Positions 24,876 through 35,119 of a DNA stretch of 64,000 bases are shown here, one piece after another. The notes beneath the pieces were generated by a model that made no database searches, had not been told where the DNA came from, and worked only from the letters and a program-made list of their open reading frames with translations. A program made the position numbers and the translations under genes. Positions within the stretch are counted from its first letter, which is position 1. The number at the start of each line of letters is the position of its first letter. The stretch comes from Lota lota (lineage: Eukaryota > Chordata > Actinopteri > Gadiformes > Lotidae): contig JACYXH010000739.1 in the NCBI GenBank assembly GCA_026745465.1, forward strand, positions 171,501-235,500, read 5' to 3'.

Positions 24876-25533
24876 CCATCGTGGTGCTCTTCATCACGCT
24901 GCGGCGCAGCAAGAAGGAGCCGCTCATCTTCTCGGAGGAGGACATCCGGGAGAACGTGGTCACCTACGACGACGAGGGCGGCGGCGAGGAGGACACGGAG
25001 GCCTTCGACATCGCCGCGCTGCGCAACCCCGCCGGCGCCGAGGAGCTGAAGTTCCGGCGGGACGTCCGGCCCGAGTCCAGGCAGCGCCGCCGACACCACC
25101 GGCACCGGCCGCCGCGGGAGGGGGGCGCGCCGCGCGGTCTCTCGCGGGAGGAGAGGAGGAAGAGGAAGAGCGGGAGGAGCTGGAGCTGGAGAAGGAGCGG
25201 CTGGACGCGGCCGACGTGCACGAGTTCATCAAACAGAAACTGGTGGAGGCGGACCTGGACGCCAGCGTGCCGCCGTACGACTCGCTGCAGACGTACGCGT
25301 ACGAGGGCCAGGGCTCGCCGGCAGGCTCCATCAGCTCCCTGGACTCCCCCGCCGGGGCACGCTCAGGGGAGGGGGAGTGTGACTTCCTGGACGACTGGGG
25401 ACCCCAGTTCCAGGGGCTGGCGGGACTTTGCGGCGAGGCGGAGGCGACGGCGGAGGCGACGGCGGAGGCAGCGGCGGCGGCGTCAGAAGCGGCGGTGACG
25501 AATGGGGGCGGAGACCAAGCCCTACCTATTTGA
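24876..25533 (+). CDS. cdh18: Type II cadherin terminal exon: transmembrane end and cytoplasmic tail (frame broken)
   Basis: Terminal exon after a CCTCCCCCAG acceptor. The split codon gives Ala, completing the helix as AIVVLFITL, followed by [20 protein letters not shown]. The juxtamembrane core [20 protein letters not shown] is the p120-catenin-binding region. [18 protein letters not shown] follows in the same frame. The second half, from about 25150, reads in another frame: [40 protein letters not shown] and [18 protein letters not shown], which is the beta-catenin-binding region. The two halves need a one-base gain (or two-base loss) somewhere between about 25120 and 25155, a G/GGA-rich stretch. 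After LCGE the tail continues for about 31 residues of Ala/Glu/Thr-rich sequence before TGA at 25531-25533. Most likely the break is a base-call or assembly error in GC-rich DNA; a real frameshift would remove beta-catenin binding. Confidence 0.85.
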
Positions 25534-25900
25534 CTCCACCCCCCTCCCCCTACTCTCCAACTGCCCTCCTCCTCCGTACGTTCAAACCAAATCCGTCCCA
25601 AAAAAAATTATAATAACGGTTTTCTTTCGGGACTGAAAAGGAAATAATGGAAACTATATGAACAAGGAACATGAGGGGATTTGAAAAAGGCTGGCTTTCC
25701 ACACCGTCCAAACTGAACTGACTGGCCTCCACTTGTTTTTCTCTCCGTGTTGTTGCTCTGGATCATGGAAGTTGTTTGTCTGGAAAGGACTAACTCAAAT
25801 TTTATGATAATAAAAAAGCAACAATAAGGCAAAAAAGGGGGAAATGATATTTTCCTTGGTGTATATTTTTTATTGCTCAATAAAACCCTGAAATCCATAT
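25534..25900 (+). other. 3' UTR of the cadherin gene with two polyadenylation signals
   Basis: Runs from the stop codon to the probable cleavage region. AATAAA hexamers lie at 25809-25814 and 25879-25884. The second is followed by GT-rich sequence (GTGGATATATGTGACATAGTG), as expected for a downstream element, so cleavage near 25895-25910 is my best guess. The exact end cannot be fixed without transcript data. Confidence 0.55.
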
Positions 25901-27044
25901 GAGTGGATATATGTGACATAGTGTACGCTTTTCTTTTCATTCCCTGTGCAAATTCCGTGTACCCGATATGCAGCAGGATGGCCTTGGTGCAGGTCATTAG
26001 TCTAGTTGTTTATGATTCAACACAGCAGGACAACTGGGAAATAAATTCAGGGCATGGATGACAACCTCGGTGTATAACGGACCAATGTTTGTCCCCATTA
26101 CTCAAGTAGAAAAAAAGGAACTAATCCTTTCCCTGAATTGAAGATGTCAGGGGATAAAGTTTACACAACGTGCACTATTTTGTTCGTTTCTTTTCTTTAA
26201 ATGGGTAGAATTAATCCAATGTTTATTGGCCCAGAACAGCCTAGTTTTGGTTATTCATCTGGATAGCCAGCAAACAACATCAGTCATTTCGTCCAAAGTG
26301 GGTCCTCTGTACATTGCGTGAAAATTACATTTATCAAGGTTTTTTAGGTCATTTTGTAATATTTTTGCCCTACGTTGCTCTGTCCATATTGAAAATTGTT
26401 TCACTGTTGATGACATCAACAGTGACATTTTTGCATATGAACATCTGTTGCACACTGATTGCTCAATGCACAACAGGTGTGCAGCCCCAGAGTCCAATTA
26501 GTCTGACCAGGGCCAGGTGAGGCTTCTTAAACCAACCATCATCCACACACACTCCAATAGTTAAATTAATATCGGTATCGCTATAAGAAATTTCATAGAG
26601 GATCAAATGCATCACAAAGCCAGGTAACCCGAAGATAAAGCTAAACCTAAGAAAGATTTAAAGAGCTTATCCCTTGAGGAATAATATTTGAAACACTTAA
26701 AACAGAAAGAACTATGAAAAGCACTAACCCCCCACAAGATCATCTTGTTTGGATTCAGATCGCGTCAAATAAAGATATTTTGATTTCAAACTATGGGGAG
26801 ATGGGGGCAAGAGGTGCGTAAATAGTTTGACAAAAATATTAAAAGGGCAACTTTTATAGCTTCTGGTTGCAGTTGCCGACTTCATAAATGGTTGAAATAA
26901 ATAATCCTGTTTCTTGACACATTTAAACAAAAGGGTGGGGGTGGGGGGCATCCTTACCGTCTAAAAATCTATATTCTAACTAAACGTATGACCTTTAATG
27001 GACGTTGATTTGTCCATTCAACCCATGCAGTATCAGGGCCAAGA
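25901..27044. other. Downstream flank, nothing recognised
   Basis: No gene signature after the cadherin polyadenylation signals. A 20-base near-palindrome (TGTTGATGACATCAACA core) sits at about 26405-26421. Confidence 0.45.
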
Positions 27045-27225
27045 TATTATTGTGGCTAGGGTGTTCGACATCCAGACAATATGTACTGCATTTGAATCCC
27101 AATGTGAGCAACCCAACCTGTAGGCATCTTCGAGCAAGATGCCTCACCTCGACCTGTAACTCAATTCATTCAAAGACGCTTTGGATAAAAGTCTCAGCTG
27201 AAATAAATAGCGAAATAACTACATC
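27045..27225 (+). mobile_element. tRNA-derived SINE
   Basis: GGCTAGGGTGTTCGACATCC, box B TTTGAATCCC, TGTAGGCATCTTCGAGCAAG and tail CTTTGGATAAAAGTCTCAGC. Confidence 0.83.
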
Positions 27226-27419
27226 GTAAAAATTTATGGAGGATCTCAAGATTCCTACAAACCGCTGCATAAACCCTGGGTGAAACCCTAGCGCCTTGAA
27301 GTCAGAAAATGGAGGGAATTGCATCAGCTGTAGATTCAGTGTGCATCTTTTAAAAGCGTACTATTTAGTAAGCACTACAGCCCGTCGCCCCTAGCTTAAC
27401 CGTGCCCAGCCATGTCACC

Positions 27420-27590
27420 CCCCCCCCCCCTCCCCACCCACCATGTCTGCCATCGGGGTCTCAGACTGTTCCAGAAACGCTGACGGGGGGAGTGTGGGTC
27501 GGAGCAGCCCAGGGAGGTAACACCATGCATATTTTACCGACCTCTGCAATACCATCCCCCCCCCCCCCCCCCCCCCCCACCTCCACCCCC
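27420..27590. repeat. C-rich sequence with a 23-C run
   Basis: Short C run near 27420 and an uninterrupted 23-C run at 27556-27578. Confidence 0.93.
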
Positions 27591-27724
27591 CACCCTGACA
27601 TCCCTCCTGGTTTCAACCCCTTTCCCTTTGACCTATCCCTCGTTCTCTGTGGTTATGGTATCATACTTCATGTGGATTAACATAAAGAAATGTAGTATGT
27701 ATGTATTTGTTCGGTCACATCTAC

Positions 27725-27835
27725 ATTCATACCGCATTATGAATAATATATAATGACATATAATATATAATTACGTACAATATAATTATATATTATACTA
27801 TATACTATATAGTATATTATATATAAGTTAAAGTT
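27725..27835. repeat. AT-rich palindromic region
   Basis: Repeated ATATAAT/ATTATAT and TATACTATATAGTATA words allow several overlapping hairpins; no family assigned. Confidence 0.55.
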
Positions 27836-28767
27836 TCTCGATTGATTTACACATTTATTTTTAATTAAATTCAATACTATTTGTCAATATACACAATGTG
27901 CGTATTTCTATGATGCCTGGTTTTGGTTTTGTTGAAGACTGCAACTGACCTTTCTCTAGAACTGGTTAACCTATAGTGTGATTTTAGGTCACAAGTTAAA
28001 CAACGCTTACCAACAGATAATATTTACCTTAACCTAATCCGCCAATTAATCTTTCCCAGAGGGTTAGTGATTCCAAAGAGGTCAACCAAATAGAAAGACA
28101 GGCAATTATAAATTTCATTTTTCATCCTCTGACCAAGGATCAATATATTTGATTGATAGTCAGGAAAGCAGCATTGTTTAACACCCATTTTACATCTCCC
28201 TCTAAACAACAATTCAACGGAAAAGGTAGCAAACAATCAAAACACATTTATATCCATGTGCGTCATATTGGAGGTCCGCAACTCTGCCAACTCAGTACCG
28301 GGATATCATTTGTTAGCTCTAATTGATTTACCCTGTTTTGCTGTGCATAATTAAAAGTCAAATTGAATCTGAAGGCAATTATTTGAACCCTAATGGTGAA
28401 CGTGGATTATGTGCAACCCCAGCCTTTTCCCCCCACCATGGTTGACAACGAGAAAACCACTATCATTTCCACAGTACATTGATATTCATGTCGTTTTCAT
28501 TGCGTTTGTGTTTAAATCCACTGCCATGGTAAAATGTGTGGACGATGAATCTCAGTAAGAAGATGGCTTGGCTCTCCAAGATGTTAATTTCAATTACTAT
28601 CTTTATCCATGACTGAGTTATGTAATTAAGTATACAGCTTCCATGTCAACATCGCAAAACATGAAATGTAGAATGTCGAATCCATGAATAAATATGTCTT
28701 GCATTATGGGGAATGGGATACGGGAATGTGGGAATATATTTATTGGAATATAAAAGACGGGATAGGG

Positions 28768-28945
28768 AAGTAGCTAGGGAGAGTTGACTCCAAAACGGAC
28801 AGTTCTGGGTTAAATCCCCAAATGTCTGCATCCTAACCTGTAGGCATCCTTGAGCAAGATACCCTAATCCCTCCCTGCTTCTTATTGACATGTATCAGAA
28901 TTCACTGTAAGAAAATGTCAATATAAAAGCATCTACTAAATGACT
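28768..28945 (+). mobile_element. tRNA-derived SINE
   Basis: GTTCTGGGTTAAATCCCCAA (box B), TGTAGGCATCCTTGAGCAAG, and tail AAAAGCATCTACTAAATGAC. Confidence 0.83.
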
Positions 28946-30140
28946 TTATAGTCATATTTTATTTAATACAGCTGCAAGCGATGGGGATGGGGTCAATCTC
29001 CATGGTGACCAGTGGAAAAGGGAGAATTAACCCCTTACGTCTGGGGTGGACATATTCAGAGATAATGAACATAGAAATAAATGAATTCATATCCCACATC
29101 CTGGCTTCAACTAAGTTAGGACAAATCAACAGTTTGGCACATGGCCATCAGGGAACTAGATGTTTTATTTTATTTTAGATGATTGCAATATATGGTTGGA
29201 TAACTACAACAAAAAATGAACACTTCATTTGGCATCGCACACAAAACACATCTGTCTGCAATGCCCCGCCAGTTTATGCTAACACATTTTCAGCTTGCCC
29301 CCCAGGTGATGTATGTTCAATTTCATAAGAAATGCTCGAATGGTGCACAGGCTTTTTATCGAAACGTGTCTTTTTCGGATTCAGAGAGGTGGGAGTAAAA
29401 TAAAGGCAGGGTGAGGAGAGAATTTTATAAAAATGTGACACATTCAAAATAGCACAAAGTGTGGTGTGAACGAGGGGAGATGCAAATTATTTAAGTGGTG
29501 GAGGAGTTTTATTTTATTTTGATTATAGCACCAAATGATAGCACCAAAACAGGACATTGACACAAAAACAACATCAGTCAGTCCACGAACAACACACATG
29601 TTTTTCCTTTTCCTTGCACCTAATGTTGGCCTGCAAAGATGCTTGAGACCCAATTATATATGTAGAACCGTATGTGATTTATGTGTGACTGTACAGGATC
29701 AATTGACTCGACACTGAAAAAGACGACAATGAGTGCACCAACAGTCACACAACACGTCACACATTGTCACTTCTGAATAGAGCGATCTATCACAACCAAC
29801 TCTCCCCATGTGTTACATGTGATAAGGAGAGGGTAGTAGCTCATTGGCCCTGCAAGGATGTATGTTTAAGGAAATCACAGTTGAGGTTTTGAATAAATCC
29901 CCCAACAGAATACAGCTCCCGGGGGCCTGCTGACAGACCTGTGGTTCTTTATTATCTCCATGACCTTTTTTCCCACCCACTTTTCTTCTCCTCTTTTTCA
30001 ACACATGGCAGAGTTGTTGACATCCTCAGCATACACACCAACATTTTAATTGGACCGTTTCTTTTTGCATATCAGTGTTGGATATGGTATAATTCCTACA
30101 TAAGTGTCTTTCTTTTTACATCCATTTCTATCGGTCTGTT
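28946..30140. other. Intergenic stretch, nothing recognised
   Basis: No coding signature or named repeat seen on either strand. Confidence 0.45.
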
Positions 30141-30144
30141 TGTC

Positions 30145-30145
<1 letters not shown>

Positions 30146-30183
<38 letters not shown>

Positions 30184-30209
30184 CGTGTATGTGTGTGTGT
30201 GTGTGTGTG
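30146..30209. repeat. (TG)n-(CG)n alternating repeat
   Basis: About 13 TG units, then GCGCGCGCGTGCGTG, then more TG: an uninterrupted run of alternating pyrimidine and purine apart from one TA step. Confidence 0.93.
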
Positions 30210-30249
30210 ATTCTGTGCACATTCCTTCACAGCTTTATCAGCGAGAAGG

Positions 30250-30465
30250 ACTGTGTGTGTGTGTGTGTGTGTTTGTGTATGTTTGTGTGTCTCAGGACCC
30301 TCTGTGTGTGTATGTGTGTGTGAGAGTGCAAGGCTAAGGGTTCTTGAGCACGTTGTGGCCCTGGAGTTCTCCAGTGTAAGCATAGAGAGCGAGAGAGAGA
30401 GCGAGAGAGAGTGTGAGAGAGAGAGTGTGTGAGGGAGAGATTGTGTGAGAGAGAGAGAGAGTCTT
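30250..30465. repeat. Degenerate TG- and GA-rich sequence
   Basis: Short TG blocks, then GAGAGA/GTGTGAGA units. Confidence 0.8.
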
Positions 30466-31523
30466 CAGAGAAGTTAAGGTCAGAGACTTCTGAGAGGAGT
30501 AGAGGACCCGGAGGTCTCCCTACCCGACTATGAGCTCATGAAAGAGGTGCTTTGCATATTCTAAACGCTTGTGACTTCACAGCTGAAGGTGAGTCAGAAA
30601 AATATAAAAAAGATCAAAGAGACCAACAATCCTTTTCAAATGCAAAAGGTGCTATTGTTGAAGTACCCAGTTCAAACTCCTGCAAAGGGTTGCTTTCAAT
30701 TAAACTGAGACATTAATATGAGGAAGGGGAAGTTTACCCTGGTACAGGTTGCATTTATTCAAGTCACCTTGGCCTAGGCAGTGAGAAGGTATATTTTGTG
30801 TGATCGAGATCAGTCCATTCATGATGTGTATATGTGTAAGTACCCACACAATTGTGACTTAATTTGGATGCAAAGAAGCATTCACCGGTGAAATAAACTC
30901 CTTGATTAGAAACCCTACCTCGATGGTAACTAATCATCACGAGGGAGAGAAAGAGAGAGAGAGAGGGATACATAGAGAAAGAGAGAGAACAAGAGATAGA
31001 GATAGAAAAAGGGAGGTAGAGAGTTAGAGAGGAGAGACAGAAAGAGCGAGATGGAGGGGGAGAGTGAGAGTGTAAAAATCAAGGTTTTTCGAAATGCCAC
31101 CGTCAGCGAGGCGGATGACCTACATAGCCTTCAAAAGTTGGAAGGGGGAGGAGGTAGGGGTGGGGGTCCTATGTGCTGGTGCTGACATGCAGTAGTGGTG
31201 TGATCACTTTAATCCACAGCAAAATGCTCCTGGAGCCACTACATGATCAGCCCAGGCTGTACATGCTGCAGTAGGCTGAATATTAATAAGCCCCTGATAG
31301 ATAGATCCATCCCAGTCAACCAGTTGGTATAGTTGGTGCAGTCAACCAGAGTGTTGATATAGTGGTGCATCTCAGAGAAAGCACATTGTTACGATGAAGT
31401 AGCAGTTATTGGCCTAGTAACAATAGTAGTTTCCCTTTTGTAGTGCCCTTGAAAATATGTGAATGGTATTTTAGTTAATTATATACAAAACATGATATAC
31501 TACTTTTCCATACTATAGTATTA

Positions 31524-32640
31524 TGTCAAGTCATCTTTATTTATACAGCACATTTCATACACAATACTCAATGTGCTTCACTTAAAAACATGTCATACAA
31601 TAAAATAAAACAGGATTTCAAAGAGTGCATAAAATAAGTTTAACAACTGGATTTAAAAGAATCAATCAACGACACACGAAAACAGGATTTAAAATAATGC
31701 ATGAAAGACATTTGAATAAAATAATAAGTTAAAATTGCATTATAGTTTAGCATAAAGCGTAGGCGAACATATATGTTTTTAACCTTGATTTAAATGTAGT
31801 CAGGGTTGGCGCAAGTCTCAGATCTTCAGGATGTTGAATCCAGCTATGTGTTGCATTGAAGCTGAATCCTGCTTTTCCATGTTTTGTTTTGACTCTGGGA
31901 ACAATTAGCCAACTGGTCCCAGCTGATCTTAAAGGTCCAGAGCAGGGCCACAAAACCTATTTGACCCCTAAAATGAAGATAACACCGTGTGTAAAGCTTT
32001 ATATATAGTTATACCATATATAAAATAACTAATATCCTATAGTTTGTTGCATTTATGAAATTTGTAGTTGTAGGATGTGACGTTTATTTTGGTTGACCAA
32101 ATATGAAAACACCTTTTTTTTGGTTATATTTGTCTCCAATGTCTCTAAAAGAAGAGGTTTTCCTTTTGAAATAAAAAATAAAAATAGTATTGGACCTTTT
32201 TTTTTTATTATTATTTATTTCCGGGTTTTTTCAAAGCTACAGGGAGCCACTGCAGAGGGGTGGAAGAGCCACGGGTTGCTGACCCCTGGTGTAGAGGGTT
32301 CATATAGTGAATGCATTTCAGTGATATACTTTGGCCCTAAACTGTTTATTGATTTATAGGTGAGCAGCAGTATTTTGAAATCAATCCTGTGACATACTGG
32401 GAGCCAATGCAGGGATTTGAGAATTGGTGTAATGTGTTCAAATTGTTTGGTCTTTGTTAGAACTCTAGCAGCTGCATTCTGAACAAGCTGTAGCCGCCTA
32501 AGAGCTTTTTTGGAAGGCCTGCAAAGAGACATTACAATAATCTAACCTACTAGTAATAAATGCATGTGGACAAGTTTTTCTAAGTATTGTTTTGACATGA
32601 GTCCTCTTAATCTTACGCTTTGTTTTAAACATATTTGTTA
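31524..32640 (-). mobile_element. L2-like LINE 3' fragment, interrupted by a MITE
   Basis: On the reverse strand, 32566-32531 encodes HAFITSRLDYCN and 32532-32300 encodes LRRLQLVQNAAARVLT and LKSLHWLPVCHRIDFKILLL, the reverse transcriptase C-terminal part typical of fish L2-clade elements. One frame shift separates LDYCN from the rest. After a 346-bp insertion the product continues at 31934-31747 with GPLRSAG, LIVPRVKTKHG, then LRLAPTLTTFKSRLKTYMF. The 3' end (about 31524-31580 in reverse) has the usual GCTGTATAAATAAAGATGAC ending. It is a dead 5'-truncated copy. The clade is judged from motif memory only. Confidence 0.8.
31943..32288. mobile_element. hAT-type MITE inserted in the LINE, 346 bp
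   Basis: Starts CAGGGCCACAAAAC and ends in the reverse complement of CAGGGGTCAGCAACCC. Flanked by 8-bp direct repeats GTCCAGAG (31935-31942) and GTGTAGAG (32289-32296), 6 of 8 identical. The LINE protein is continuous across it (LYEPS before, GPLRSAG after), which fixes the boundaries independently. No coding capacity. Confidence 0.75.
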
Positions 32641-33690
32641 ATAATTATAACAACGTACTCATTGCAATCGATGGCAATCTACGTGTTTGCAAGAGTGTCT
32701 GCATACATTTGCTAATGGATTTTATGCAGCTTTATTTTGACAGTCTAACGACTGCATTGTTGTGGTTCCTGTGTCAAGGTAAGTTTGAGTGTCTTGTGGA
32801 AAAGCATTTTATTCAGTGGGAAAAATAACGGTGAATTCTTTATTTCACATTATTAAATTCACACGTAAAATGTGTAACTCATTCCGTGGTTAAGTCCATC
32901 GTAGCCTGTACCAGTTGTCCGTGTTCATTCGGGTTGTTGATTTAAGGTATAAGCTTAAGGCGTTAGCTTATAGCTAGGCTACTTGTCATCGCGAAGCTAC
33001 TTGAGTACGTCAATGAAACGTGAACCTTTCGTGTCGTCTATGTATAATTCGTTTCATGCTACTTCTAGTGTTGTAACTGTTATGTGTTTGTGATACTTCA
33101 GTGTGCTGCTTAATACGTTGGAAAGACGCGGAGAACCTGGTTCTCGGAACATCTCGGGCTGTGGCTCGGTTCCCACACGAAGAACGCTTGTCCGTTGGGC
33201 CTCGCGACGTGAGTACATGAACCAACGTTCTTCAATGTTCATTTCGCAGTGCGGGTTCATGTGAACGTAAACAAAGTGGTGGGTGACGTCTACAATTTTG
33301 TATTGTAAAATCCCAAATTTAATTGTATTTTGTGTTATGGCAATGTGTTGAGTGTTATTATTATTTTATAATATTGTATATTCATTTATATTTATACAAA
33401 AAAATATAATATTTGAGACGAATAACACATTCTCATGCTTTAAAAAAATATAAACATTTTGGTTGTCATATCAATAAGAATATAACTAATGACTATCTAT
33501 TTTAGTAAATGGGAATAGTGGTAATTTTGACTGTATAGTTTAGCTTCAGTTAAAGCTACCCAGGCCTCTGAAAGTCAAAGTGTTTTATTTATTAAATGCA
33601 CTGTATAGCACAGGATCATTCTAAATTATTGCGACAAGGCAAGGGTCGCCTACATAATATAACATTGTATAAAATATAAAGTAAAATAAA
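32641..33690. other. Intergenic stretch, nothing recognised
   Basis: AT-rich, no gene or repeat family identified. The LINE may extend a little further than marked. Confidence 0.4.
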
Positions 33691-33694
33691 ATAG

Positions 33695-33696
<2 letters not shown>

Positions 33697-33755
<59 letters not shown>
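33697..33755. repeat. (AT)n microsatellite
   Basis: About 29 units. Confidence 0.96.
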
Positions 33756-33759
<4 letters not shown>

Positions 33760-35061
33760 TTCACTGTCAAATATACAATAAAGTGAATATCCAATCTCAG
33801 TCACTGCTGAGAATCATACGTTCTGCCAGAATTACATAATCTTGATTCATATCGCTCATCAATACTCTTACCGTGCAAGTTCAGGTCAGGTCAAAGTATG
33901 ATGTTGGTTTCCAGAGCAATTTGGTGAAAGCGCTACACTTCATTCTTCATTTTATTGAAACTAAAGCTGTTCTGGAAACAGATCAGAGTGGTGGTGTCGT
34001 TCTGTGCATTCCCGCTCCCTGTGTGTTCCTATTCACAGAGCAGGTACCTCGACGGTGATATACAGCCGTTGATCGCTCTGTCTCTTTCTATTGATCTAAA
34101 TAACTATTGATGTTTCATTCTTCACCACACAATAAATCACTGGGCCAAACCAACCAACCAAGCACACATGCATCACTAGCATGCTAGAAGTGAGCTAGGG
34201 ACGCTTGTCATGAAATATTATTACTACAGTATTTTACAGGGCCAAGCATAGTCAATGAATGCTTTAATTGGCCAGAGCACACTGTAAATGTATGTTCTCA
34301 TTAACCTCAACCGAGAATAGGTTAGACACAAACCCGTTTCAGTGTACCGGCAAATTCCCCTTTAGCTCAAGTTCACTGTTCGGCACAAGTCGTGAAATGG
34401 GGATAATTCCATTCTGTGGCTTCCATTGTGAGTGTGTATTGTAAAGTGTTAGTCAGTGGGTGTGTGGGAGTGAGGGAGTTTATTTCCCTTTGTGTGTTAT
34501 GTATGCCTGTGACCTAATAGCGGAGAGAGTGCAGTGATAAGCGGCTGCCTTTTGTAATCGCTGACATTCTTGATTTTACTTCTAAATACACTTTTTTTTA
34601 CTCTTATTCATGAGGCAGGTATCAGTGGTACAGAATCGATCATCAGATCTTTGTATTCAGTGATGCCGGTTGATAACAATAGTGACGGCAAGCTCGAAAA
34701 TGTTGACATATATATCTCATTAGCATTGTGTGATCTTAGCTGGATTGGTTAATTTGTTTAGTAATTATCTTAATTGCCCACAGGATACAAAGCTGCATCT
34801 AGTGCTCCACTCTTATCTTTTTCTAAGCTTTGTCTAAGCTATTTTTAGCTTTATATGTTTAATTATTTTTGTTATAATTTCTCACCAGATACAATGCCTT
34901 CACTCTGCAGCCTCTCCCTTGTTTATTTTCCTAATGACACTCCTATCCTCTCCTGATATGACAGTAATTGGTTGACAAACAAAAGGTAGATGTCTTCTCA
35001 CAACACAATACTCCTGCAGGAATGCTCTGGCTTCATTAGATCCTGTGTGGTTTCCACCACT
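33756..35061. other. Intergenic stretch, nothing recognised
   Basis: No gene or repeat signature seen. Confidence 0.4.
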
Positions 35062-35119
35062 ACCTCCTCCTCCTCCTCCTCCTCCTCCTCCTCCTCCTCC
35101 TCCTCCTCCTCCTCCTCCA
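35062..35119. repeat. (TCC)n microsatellite
   Basis: About 18 trinucleotide units. Confidence 0.96.

Noticed and set aside
24960..25601. 213-residue open frame on the reverse strand of the last cadherin exon
   Set aside because: Antisense shadow of a GC-rich exon; Ser/Ala/Arg-rich with no recognisable domain.
27725..27835. Replication origin or matrix attachment site in AT-rich palindromes
   Set aside because: AT-richness alone is not evidence; no supporting motif set was seen.
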